64,000 nt of DNA from NCBI GenBank assembly GCA_025526915.1, contig JAHLKH010000058.1, forward strand, positions 1 to 64,000, in the 5' to 3' direction. Both the position numbers and the translations under genes were made by a program. Below the pieces are notes generated by a model. It saw nothing but the letters and a program-made list of their open reading frames with translations, made no database searches and was not told the origin of the DNA. Shown one piece after another: positions 30,631-41,310 of this stretch. This stretch comes from Entophlyctis helioformis (lineage: Eukaryota > Chytridiomycota > Chytridiomycetes > Chytridiales > Chytriomycetaceae). Within the stretch, counting starts at the first letter, position 1, and every line of letters starts with the position of its first letter.

Positions 30631-32600
30631 TCAAGCTGTCTTACCAAACAAGCCGGGTCGTACCGCCTGCGATGCTGCCGGCGCGCCGAATCCAGAGAAA
30701 CCACCCAGCGTTGGCGCAGCCGTCGTTGTAGGTGCAGGTGCAGCCGACGCTCCGAATCCAGAGAACCCGCCAAGCGTTGGCGCAGCCGTCGTTGCAGGTG
30801 CTTGTGCTGGTGCAGCCGACGCACCAGGCGTTGCAAACGAAAACACGCCAGCAGCAGGCTTGGACGCAGAGGCAGCAGCGCCAAGCCCACCAAGCCCTGC
30901 TCCCGATTGGAACCCTCCGGACATGAGGCTACCTGCCTGTGGTTGCGCGAGCGGCTGCTGCTGTTGCTGCTGTCCGGCGATGCCAAAGGTGGGTTTGAGT
31001 GTTGCCGATGCAATCGCAGAAAGCGACATGCCCTCGTCGGCGCTGCTGGCGTTCGCGGGCATGCCAGGCCCGCTGAATCCGCTGGTGCTGCCAAACGCAG
31101 TCGAAGCTTGTGCGAAATGCCGGCTTGGCTTTGGATCGCCCAGGTACTTTTGGCTAAACTTTTCAAACTGGATCCGTTCGCGCTCGACGAGGTCGTGGTA
31201 GTGAGCGACCTTGCTGGCAACAACAAGGAATCCATTGTGCTGGTTGTGGATGATGCGCTGGATGGCTGTCGACACAAGCGGGTCAGTCAAGGGGGGTTTG
31301 ACCAGCACGGAGGAGAATGCGACGCTCGGTTACCTTGCGGCGAGTGTGTGGACGAGGAGCTCATCAGACTGCGAACATTGACCTCGATCTCCTCAATGTG
31401 TTGGCGGTACAGCTGCATGCGCCGCTCGAGCTCGTTGGCGAACCCAGCAAAGTAGGCTGCATACGCATCGTGCTGCGGGGCCGCAAACTTTGACGGATGG
31501 CTGTTGGCCTGTGCACGGTCGATGTAACGCGAAGCCAGATCCATGTTGCGCAACTCCTGGTTGACTTGCTTCTTTAGGTCTTGCATGACATGGTTGTCGC
31601 GAATGAGCATGTTCTTGGCTCCCGTGAGTCTCTGCAGACATGGCCGTGTCAGTCTCTCGGGCAGCTATCGGACGCCAATCGGGCAGCTATCGGACACCAA
31701 TTGGACACTAGTCGGGCTGCAAGGAAACAAGGCACAGGGTCGCACCTGCATGATGAGCTGCGCTTCTTCAGAAATGGCGCGGATGGGCTGCTCGCTGGCC
31801 GAGTTGCTGATCGAGTCGCAGACATGGATCTGCTGCTGGATGAACTTTCTGTGGCATGAGGCGGTCAGCACGCGGAGATGAATGCAGGCCAGCCAAGGCA
31901 GACACGCACTCGATCTCGTCAATCTGCTGGCGCACGGCATCGGGCAGGTCCGAGTACTTGGTCTTGGCTGTGATCTGTGGCTGTTGTTGTTGTTGTTGCT
32001 GCTGCTGCTGCTGTCCAAACTGCAGACCACCGACCGCCGGTGCGGCCGCCTGAGCGCCAAACAGACCACCGCCAGGGGCAGTAGTGGTGACGGCAGGCTT
32101 GCCAAACATGCCGCCAGGAGCCGTCGTCGCTACAGGCGCAGGCGCCGCGCCAAACAGGCCCATGGTCGATGCCGGCGCACCTGTTGCCAACGTCAGGCCG
32201 GCGGGCTTCGCGGCCGCACCTGGAATAGGCAGCAGCAGTCAGCGCAACGGCACTTGAACGGCCGATGGCCGGGCAGCAGTCGAGCAGACAAGCAACGCAC
32301 CGAACCCAAAGGAAGCGGCCGGGGCGGTGGTGGCAGGAGCCGCAGCGCCAAACAGACCGCCTGCACCAGGCGCCGAGGTGGCAGGCGTTGCCGCCGCACC
32401 AAAGCCGCCAAACATGCCCGGTGCAGCCGCCGCAGGGGCTGTGGTTGCGGGCTTTGCGCCAAACGAGAACGAGGGCGTACCGCCGCCTGCCGGATTCTGG
32501 CTGTTTGCACGGGGCGACGCAGCGACAGTGCCAGCGTCAGTGCCAGTTTTAGGTGCAGGAGCAGGAGCAGGTACAAGTGCAGCTGCACGCACCCAAACAT
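30631..32600 (-). CDS. NUP58: FG-nucleoporin NUP58/p45 (yeast Nup49-like)
   Basis: Six exons: 32600-32593, 32500-32301, 32219-31910, 31848-31746, 31631-31334, 31265-30631; 517 aa. The first coding exon is only 8 nt (ATGTTTGG), giving the typical start MFGQNPAGGG. FG repeats (GLFG, GMFGGFG, GFGA) precede a coiled-coil domain that matches the p62-complex partner: TKYSDLPDAVRQQIDEIEKF, DLKKQVNQELRNMDLASRYI, MQLYRQHIEEIEVNVRSL, HYHDLVERERIQFEKFSQKY, LGD. FG repeats return at the C-terminus (TLGGFSGFGAS). It is a central-channel subunit of the nuclear pore, part of the Nup62-Nup54-Nup58 trimer. It is divergent with RACK1, 495 bp apart. Confidence 0.9.
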
Positions 32601-32852
32601 GACGGACAAACGCGCGATCTGAATGTCGCGGCAAGTGCTGCCGTCGAGCGTGCCGTCAGGCAGTGGCGACGGGAGGGCGGGCAGGCGATCGCGCAGTCTG
32701 CTTGGCAGCAAGCGAGCGGGCCTGTGCGTCGCTGGACATCGACAGCTAGTGGCCGCCGCACGCCGCCGCTCTCGCTGCTGCCGAGCGAGGCGAACGAGGC
32801 GACCGTGCAAGTGCGCAGTCACACACAAAAGTGAGGTTTGGTCACATGGCGC

Positions 32853-32868
32853 CACGTGACTCCACGTG
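32853..32868. promoter_or_regulatory. Two CACGTG sites in the NUP58-RACK1 divergent promoter
   Basis: CACGTG at 32853-32858 and 32863-32868, exactly 10 bp apart (one helical turn), within ccacgtgactccacgtgtcc. They sit 253 bp from the NUP58 ATG and about 228 bp from the RACK1 ATG, consistent with a shared bHLH-type activator site. Confidence 0.5.
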
Positions 32869-33095
32869 TCCAAGCCCACGCTCCTTTGCTGATTTGCGCC
32901 GCGCGGTTTCAACCTGCTCACGCTTTCGCAAAGGTACGGCTTGGAGTTGCTGTCGAGTCGTCGAGTCGTCGTGCTGGATGGATGCTGCCCAGATGCGCCG
33001 TCCCGGGCGGCAACGCAACGACCCTGCGCACGTTGGCTGACGCTCGCTGATCTCCTGCGCTGCCCTCGCCCTGATCTCTCTGCGCTGCAGACCAA

Positions 33096-34888
33096 ATGGC
33101 CGCCGAAACTCTTGTTCTTCGCGGCACCCTCAAGGGTACGTCGTGCTGCTGCCTTGTCTGCCCTTGTCTGCTACAGCGAGCGAGTCTCTAACACAACCGC
33201 CTACCTGCCTGCCTGTCCCGTATCCGTATCCGTCGCACAGGCCACTCTGGCTGGGTCACCGCCATTGCCACCTCCCCCGAGTCCCCGGACACCATCCTCT
33301 CGTCGTCGCGTGGTACGTTGCTGCCGAGTTGATTCTGTGCAGCGTGTGCAGCGAGCAGCAGTCGCAAGCCAGCCAGCCAGCCAGCCAGCCAGCACGAGGC
33401 CGCATCCACCGGACAGCAGCACTACGGCAATCGGATGGATGGGATGGGATGGGATGGACGGGATGGACGGCTCCCCATCCACGTCGCCACAACCCTTGTG
33501 CAGGATGGGATGGATGGCTTGGATGGATGGATGGCTGCACGACTCGACGACTTGCCGATTCCGGTCCTGATTCAGCAACAACAACGACGACTGGCTGCTG
33601 CTGGCTGCTGGCGCACCGCTGCACTCTGGACGCCGCTGTGGCAGACGCTTGCGCCGACTAACGCCTCGCTGCCCCTGCCTGCAGACAAGACCATCATCGT
33701 CTGGCACCTGACCCGTGACGAGAGCACCTACGGTGTTCCCCGTCGCGCCCTCACTGGCCACAACCACTTTGTCCAGGACATTGTCCTCTCGTCGGACGGC
33801 CAGTTCGCCCTCTCTGCCTCGTGGGGTGCGTTGCGATCGCCGTTCTGGTGCTCGCCCGTGTACGATCCTAACACAGCGCTGCCATCCTGCAGACAAGACC
33901 CTCCGCCTCTGGGACCTGAACACCGGCAAGACCACCCGCCAGTTCATTGGTCACACCAGCGACGTCCTCTCGGTCTCGTTCTCGCCCGACAACCGTCAGA
34001 TCGTCTCCGGCTCGCGTGACAAGACCATCAAGCTGTGGAACACTCTTGGTGAGTGCAAGTACAACATCACCGAGGAGGGCCACTCCGAGTGGGTCTCGTG
34101 CGTCCGCTTCTCGCCCAACCCCGGAAACCCCGTCATTGTTTCGTCGGGGTGGGACAAGCTCGTCAAGGTATGTCTTGCCTGCTGTGCACCGCTGCGACTA
34201 ACAGCAAGGAGACGAGCAGAGACGCACGGCCGAGAGAAGCGAGACTGTCGTGGTGGCTCTGTAGATGATGAACAAAATATTTGCTACTTCAGAGGCTCGC
34301 CAATGAGACTAAAACTCACCCATAGAAATTGATACACCCACACGACACGTCTCCTGCTCTCTCGCGCCGTCTCTCTGCTGCTGCTCCTGCTGCATTGCAT
34401 CCGATTGCATCATGCCGCGTCTGTTGTCTGGTTGCTAACGCGTTGACGCGGTGCGCGCATGCTAGGTTTGGGACCTGTCGAAGGGCAAGCTCAAGACCAA
34501 CCACTACGGCCACACCGGCTACATCAACACCATCACGGTCTCGCCCGATGGATCCCTGTGCGCCTCTGGCGGCAAGGACGGTGTCACCATGCTCTGGGAC
34601 CTCAACGACGGCAAGCACCTCTACTCGCTCGAGGCTGGTGAGATCATCCACGCCCTCGTGTTCTCGCCCAACCGCTACTGGCTGTGCGCTGCCTCTGGCT
34701 CGTCGATCAAGATCTGGGACCTTGAGAGCAAGTCGATTGTCGACGAGCTCAAGCCCGAGTTCCCCGAGCAGGGCAAGAAGAGCTTCCTCCCCGAGTGCAT
34801 CTCGCTTGCCTGGTCCGCCGACGGCCAGACCCTCTTCTCTGGCTACACCGACAACGTCATCCGTGTCTGGCAGGTCACCCGTGCATAA
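33096..34888 (+). CDS. RACK1: RACK1/Gbeta-like ribosome-bound WD40 scaffold
   Basis: Five exons, 33096-33135, 33241-33312, 33685-33825, 33893-34167 and 34466-34888, encode 316 aa, the usual length. The seven WD repeats are clear: [115 protein letters not shown], and the last blade [19 protein letters not shown]1 (Asc1/Cpc2) sits on the 40S head and links signalling to translation. Introns 1-3 fall at the same place in the D-K codon pair of three blades. Intron 4 hosts a U24-like snoRNA. The TAA stop is embedded in an AATAAA signal (34887-34892). Confidence 0.97.
34260..34336 (+). ncRNA. snR24: Box C/D snoRNA U24 (snR24) in RACK1 intron 4
   Basis: Inside intron 4 lies a box C motif ATGATGA (34265-34271) and, 57 bp on, a D-box-like TTGA (34329-34332), enclosed by a 4 bp terminal stem TGTA/TACA. 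Between them is AATATTTGCTACTTCAGA (34276-34293) and a C'-like AATGAGAC, the most characteristic part of U24/snR24 as I recall it. In Saccharomyces the orthologous ASC1 intron encodes snR24, which guides 2'-O-methylation of 25S rRNA. The D box deviates (TTGA for CTGA). Host gene, position and sequence all agree; the match was made from memory, without alignment. Confidence 0.82.
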
Positions 34889-34977
34889 ATAAATATGCGC
34901 GGTTTTCTCAACTGTCACTTGTGTCCCTTTACAGTACCACACGGTTGATGCTGGAGACGCGGTGTCCAGATTACCAG

Positions 34978-36082
<1,105 letters not shown>

Positions 36083-36151
36083 GTTGGAGATCTTGCCGCG
36101 AACCGTGCAACCGCAACGGCTCCTTCACCAGCAACCAACAGCAACAGCACG

Positions 36152-37786
36152 ATGCCAACGCCGATGGACACGGACGACGCCGCCGCCTCTCCGTCTGTGG
36201 TGCTGCAGTCGCAGTCGCAGTCGGGCCTGGGCATCACCCTGTGCGTGCACGCTGCCTTGTTGTGTCTGCCTGTTGGTGCCCGTTGCTGACACGTTCAACC
36301 CCCCTGGCCACCTGCCTGTGGCCACCTGCCTGTGGACGCTGCCTGCTGCAACCGGCCGCCAACAGCCACCCGCTCGTCATCCTCAACATGTCCGACCACT
36401 ACACCCGCACAAAGATGCAGAACCCGGCATCTCCTGCCCAAGGTGCGACAGACGCTTGCCTGCCTGCTTGCTTGCTCTCGCTGGCCCTGCCACACTGCCA
36501 GCCGTCGTGCTCACCGCCTTGTGTATGATGCCTGCCACAGTCATTGGCGCGCTGGTGGGCGTGCAGACGGGCCGTGACATTGAGATCCTCAACTCGTACG
36601 AGCTGCCCTTTACTCGCTCGCCCGACAACTCGATCGTCGTCGACATGGCCTACTTTGCCTTCAAGCAGGACCAGTGTAGGTGCACGCCTCGTCCAGATCT
36701 GGCCAACTGGCTGGCTGACTGGCTGCCTGACTGTCTGACTGACTGGCTGACGATTGGATCCGCACGACAGACAAGGAGGTGTTCCCCACCTTGGATTTCC
36801 TGGGATGGTACTCGACTGGCAGCGTGCCCACTGCCTCTGACATTGCCGTGCACAAGCAGGTTCGTCCTGCCTGCGCGATTCCCGTGCAGCGCAGTCTGTC
36901 GAGCTGATCTCCTCCACAAACGCAATGCCACGACAACAGATGTCGGTGCAGAACGAGTCGGCCCTGTTCCTCCAGCTGGACACATCCAACGATCTGTCCG
37001 ACTCGTCCGATCTGCCCATCGCCATCTACGAGTCGGTCATGGACATTGTCAACAGCCTGCCGCTGATGATGTTTGCCCAGGCGCACTACAAGATCGAGAC
37101 GACCGACTCGGAGACGATTGCCGTGGAGCATGTTGCCCATGCTGCGAATGCGCAGGGCGGGTCCAAGCCCATTGCCCACTTGACTGGCCAGCAGAACGCG
37201 ATCCGCATGCTGCAGTCGCGTGTGCAAGTCCTTGTCAAGTACCTGGAAGAGGTCGAAGCCGGTGCGTCTGCCACTCTGCCACTCTCGCTCGTGCCGCTGT
37301 CAGGCAGACATGTCTGGCAGGTGTATGGATAGTCAATCGGGCTGACTCTGGAAACCGGAACGCAACGGAACGGATGGACAACCAGGCACGCTGCCCAGAA
37401 ACCACACGGTGCTCCGGCAGCTGTCCAGCCTGTGCAACCGGCTACCGACCGTGCAGGGCCACGACTTTGAGTCCGAGTTTTTCGTCGACTACAACGATGT
37501 CATGCTTATGACGTTCCTGGCGGCCGTCACCAAGGGATCGCACAGCCTGAGCGATGTGAGTCGCATGCACCTCTTGCACACTGTCTGCCGAAATGCTCGA
37601 GATGGATGGATGGATGGATGGATGGATAGCGACTGACACGGTCGTTTGCAGCTTGTCGAGAAAACCAACAATGCCTCGTCGCGTCGGATTACGGCTCGGT
37701 CGCAGATGCGCATGGGCGGCGGTGGCATGGGACTGATGGGCATGGGCATGGGCATGGGCATGGGCGGAAGCGGCATTCACATGTAG
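36152..37786 (+). CDS. CSN6: COP9 signalosome subunit 6 (MPN- domain)
   Basis: Seven exons, 36152-36240, 36366-36442, 36541-36675, 36771-36859, 36940-37261, 37386-37555 and 37652-37786, encode 338 aa. The MPN domain is recognised from [48 protein letters not shown] and DIAVHKQ. The C-terminal helical part has DHVAH-type ([13 protein letters not shown]) and [20 protein letters not shown]. The JAMM metal residues are absent, as expected of CSN6, the inactive partner of CSN5 in the complex that removes NEDD8 from cullins. The tail is rich in Met and Gly ([10 protein letters not shown]). It is tail to tail with KIN17, stops 94 bp apart. Confidence 0.93.
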
Positions 37787-37880
37787 CAGATGCTGCCTTG
37801 CGCCGAGCGGCCAGCCTTGCAAAAATGAAACCCATAACGACTGTTGTTGAAACGTCTGTTTTATAGTGCCAAGTGTCGTG

Positions 37881-39107
37881 TCACAAGTGTCTGGGTCGCT
37901 TGTCTGCGTCTCGCCCTGAACTCCCGCTGCCCCCACCGCTGCTGCCGCCACTGCGCTCGACCGCCCGCTTCTTCTTGAGTGCCTCGTCCTGGAGCACACG
38001 CTCGAGCGCCGAGACTGGCTGCGGCATTTGCTGCTGCACGTTTGGCTTGCCAGCGCTCGATCCAAATCCAAATCCAGATGCTGATCCAGATGCTGGTGCA
38101 GACGCAGATGCAGATGTCACGCTCTTTTTGGATGCAGCCGCAAGCACGTTCATGCGCTTGGGCTCCAGTTTCTTGATCGGTGCTTTGAGGTTGAGCGACA
38201 GCGATGTCTGGCCGCTTCCCGCTGCCGACGGCTTGGTGAAGCTGAGTTTGATGGGCTGGTCCGGGTTCTCGCGCTTGAAGTCTGTTGCTGGCGTCGCCGC
38301 AGGCAGATCGCCTTCTCCCTCTCCCACGCCCTCGTGCGCTGCCTGCCCTGTTGCTGCTGCTGCTGCTGCTGGATCCGTCTGTTGGCCATCGTCGGCCGTT
38401 TCTGCGATCGCTGCATCGGCAGCCTCTGTGCCTGCCGACTGCTGCTGCTGCTTGGACATGGCCAGCGCCGTCGCCTTTTCAATCTGCTCGGCCAGCATGG
38501 CACGCTCACGCTCATCGTCCGATCGCTTGAAGCGCTCCTTCTTGAGCACAGCCTCCTGGCGAGCCAACGTCTCGGGGCGGCGATCGATCCAGCGAATGTA
38601 CCAGCCCTTTTCCGTGTCCTCGACCTCGCACAGGCCCTCCTTGCCGAGGTACATGACATAGGCCGACAGCGACGACCACGACGTGGCGTTCATGTGCGTG
38701 TGGTGTCGGTCGCTCACAAACTCGTTGTAGACGACGTTGGCCTGCACGCGGCGGGTCGAGTAGCGCGACGACAGCAGCGCCATGAACTCGGCGTGGAAGC
38801 GCTGCGAGTAGTCGGTGAGGTAGCGGCCCGAGTTGTCGGCGAAGAGCATCATCTGCCGCTGGTGCGACTCGCTCGAGCAGTGGTTCTTGAAGCCGTTCTC
38901 GTCTCGGCATTGTTTCTGTCGACATCGGCATTGGCGTGAGCGTTGTGTTGCGCCGTGAGCGGGCGTGAGTGGTGCTGCCGCCGTTGCAGAAGCAGCGAGG
39001 TGCATGGCACTCACCTCGCACATCTGGCAGTACCAGCGCAGCCGCTGCAGACCCTTGGCCTTGATGCGGTTGGCTATGGCCTTTGCGGTGTTGTCGCCCT
39101 TGACCAT
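37881..39107 (-). CDS. KIN17: KIN17 DNA/RNA-binding zinc-finger protein
   Basis: Two exons, 39107-39015 and 38915-37881, encode 375 aa. The start MVKGDNTAKAIANRIKAKGL and RWYCQMCEKQCRDENGFKNH with a following HQRQM form the Kin17 C2H2-type zinc finger. The winged-helix domain follows: FMALLSSRYSTRRVQANVVY, HMNATSWSSLSAYVMYLGKE and KGWYIRWIDRRPETLARQE. The C-terminal half is low complexity and Ala/Ser-rich. The SH3-like KOW tail of animal and yeast KIN17 is not apparent. Kin17 proteins associate with the spliceosome and with DNA replication and repair foci. The reading is secure across both exons. Confidence 0.93.
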   Translation of the reverse strand: MVKGDNTAKAIANRIKAKGLQRLRWYCQMCEVSAMHLAASATAAAPLTPAHGATQRSRQCRCRQKQCRDENGFKNHCSSESHQRQMMLFADNSGRYLTDYSQRFHAEFMALLSSRYSTRRVQANVVYNEFVSDRHHTHMNATSWSSLSAYVMYLGKEGLCEVEDTEKGWYIRWIDRRPETLARQEAVLKKERFKRSDDERERAMLAEQIEKATALAMSKQQQQSAGTEAADAAIAETADDGQQTDPAAAAAATGQAAHEGVGEGEGDLPAATPATDFKRENPDQPIKLSFTKPSAAGSGQTSLSLNLKAPIKKLEPKRMNVLAAASKKSVTSASASAPASGSASGFGFGSSAGKPNVQQQMPQPVSALERVLQDEALKKKRAVERSGGSSGGGSGSSGRDADKRPRHL

Positions 39108-39293
39108 GTCCACGGTTCGGAATCTCGGAGAAAGAAGGGCTCAAGGCGACGTCAACAAGACGACTTCTGTGAGTGCATAGATCAGCACATGGCAGTCGTC
39201 GTGGCACTCGACGAGGCATGCACCAGGACCGCATCGCCAGACAGACTGGCAAAAGAAGAGTGCAGCCGCTTGTGTGGCAAAAGCAAAAGAGGA

Positions 39294-39366
39294 TGCCCCC
39301 TCGGTGGATTGAACACCGGACATTTAGATCTTCAGTCTAACGCTCTCCCAGCTGAGCTAAGGAGGC
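39294..39366 (-). tRNA. tRNA-Phe (GAA)
   Basis: The minus strand folds as a standard 73-nt tRNA with discriminator A: acceptor stem GCCTCCT/AGGGGGC (with one T-G pair), A box TAGCTCAGCTGG, anticodon loop CTGAAGA (anticodon GAA) on a TTAGA/TCTAA stem, and T arm CCGGTGTTCAATCCACCGG-like with B box GTTCAATCC. No intron. Downstream on the transcribed strand are two TTTT runs within tcttttgcttttgcc, a Pol III terminator. It lies 186 bp upstream of the KIN17 start, on the same strand. Confidence 0.96.
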
Positions 39367-39483
39367 TTCCTTGTCAAATTTTTGTCATGTGACAATATGT
39401 TCATTCGCCTGCAATGCATCACGCCAACTGTCAAAGCGAATGCTGCATTTGGCTATCATGCTTTCCGTCGTCGCCACCAACAC

Positions 39484-41251
39484 ATGTCGTTCAGCGACCA
39501 GTACTCGCCAGGTGGATCGAGAGCCAGCTCGGGCACGGGCCTACTCGGGTTACGCGAGCTGGCAGTGAGCACGCAGAGCAAGAGCCCCGGCGGGCAGCAG
39601 CCGGCAGGACAGACGCTGCAGCAGACGCAGGCGGCCCTGAAGCTGCCTGGGTCGCCCGCAGCTGTGACGGCCGCAGCCGCAGCCGCACGGCAATCCATGG
39701 CGCCGTCGCAGCAGCACATGCAGCCACAGTCGCAAGGGCAGGGACAAGTGCAAGGACAGGGGCAAGGACAGGGGCAGAGCGGGCCGCCCAAAGCGCAGCC
39801 ACGGCGACAGAAGCCAGTGAGTCTGCTTGCCGCATGTGCGTGTGTGAGCGCGCTGTGCCACCATGGGATTGACAGACGAGCGTGACGCAGCCGCCATCGA
39901 TCCCGACGCGGCCGCTGTCGACGGCCAGCCCATCGAGTGCGCTCTCGGCAGCCAGCGCCGGCAGCGCGGGCAGTGGATCGTCGGCGCTGAGCGCAGGGAC
40001 CGTCACGCCAGGCAGTGCGGCTGCCATGGCCGCCTCGAACCTGGCTGTCGCCGCTCGGTCGGGGGCCAAGCTGCCTGACATTGTGCTCGAGACCGTGTAT
40101 GAGAACCAGCGCGGTGCGTGTCTGTTTGGCGTGCCGCGGTTCTCGAAAGCCTCGCTGCTTCCAACAGGTACTCGTCGTCATGCCACTTTGTGCCTTGCCA
40201 TGGATCCATGGATCCATCCATCAGCCGGTCGCAGTCGTCTGCAATCGAGATACAAGGCGACGAGATGCTGACCGAGTGAAACGACCCGCACAGATTTCCC
40301 GCCGTACTCGGACCAAAAGGGCGGGTTTGTGGTCGATCTCAAGTTGTTCCAGTGCCGGCCGACGTGGGAATGGGTGTCAGACTGGATGGTCGACATGAAT
40401 GGCGACACGGATCCGGACGGCTGGTCGTACAGCTTCCAGTTTGTGAGCGACAAGTGGAGCGGCACGGGCCGGTCGACGCATTATGTGCGGCGGCGGAAAT
40501 GGATTCGCATGCGGCGGATGAAGGGCAGCGTGGCAGCCGCGTCGGCATTGACGCCTGGGTTTCCCAGCGCGGGCATGGACAATGGGGGCGGGAGTCCCGT
40601 GGACGGTAGCGAGGAGATTGTGGGCAAGATGACCAAGGGACGCATTGATCGCGAGCGGCTGGCCGATCTGGCCGAGTATCTCAAGCTGCGCGCCATCACA
40701 CGGCCGCGGATGGTGAGGCTTTCGTGTCCGCATTGTCGTGCACAGGCGGCTGATTGATCCGCCACGAGCGAGACTGGCCCGCTCACACCGTCTGCCTGGT
40801 GACACATGGACAGGTGCACATGCTGATGGACCTGTTTGACCACGAGAGCGGCAAGCTGCGCGCGTCGCTGCTGCTCGCGCCGCACTACACCGAGGCCGAC
40901 ATGCCGGCCATTGTAGCCGTGCTTGGGCATCTCAAGTTCTACGGCGACAAGATCCTGTTCCTCAAGGCCACGTCTCTGCCGTCTGATGCGAGTGCCGCCA
41001 AGTTCCGGGCAGCGCTGTTCCAGCACGAGTCCGAGAAGCAGGCGGCAGCCGCACAGAAGAAGCGGCCGAGTGGGAAGAGCAAGGCAGGAGGGTCGGGATC
41101 GGGGTCGGGGCTGGGACCAGGCGGGAAGCAGGGCGGGAGCGTGAGTGCACGGGCAGGCAGTCCCGGCAGCGTGGGCAGCCCGGGCTCGTCGCGCAGCCGC
41201 ACCATGTCGCCCAAGGCGTCCAAAGCGTCCAGAGCGTCGCCGCGCGAATAA
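39484..41251 (+). CDS. Dysferlin-domain protein (Pex30/Spo73-like)
   Basis: Four exons, 39484-39816, 39876-40113, 40294-40712 and 40814-41251, encode 475 aa. The first 200 residues are disordered (QGQGQ repeats, Ala/Ser-rich). The DysF core follows: [57 protein letters not shown] and [13 protein letters not shown]. This is the DysFN-DysFC pattern of fungal peroxins Pex30/Pex23 and of Spo73. No reticulon-like membrane domain is seen, so it is closer to Spo73-type stand-alone DysF proteins, which act in membrane extension. A helical C-terminal part ([17 protein letters not shown]) and a Ser/Lys-rich tail follow. The stop TAA is nested in AATAAA (41247-41252). Confidence 0.78.
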
Positions 41252-41310
41252 AAGCCGCTGTCAGCGAGCCGCGGCTTTGCCCAAGATCCCTGAACACGAC
41301 CACCACCACC

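Noticed and set aside
36090..37511. Long plus-strand frame across the CSN6 locus read as one exon
   Set aside because: The CSN6 homology is split over three frames joined exactly by GT-AG introns; the single long frame is a shadow.
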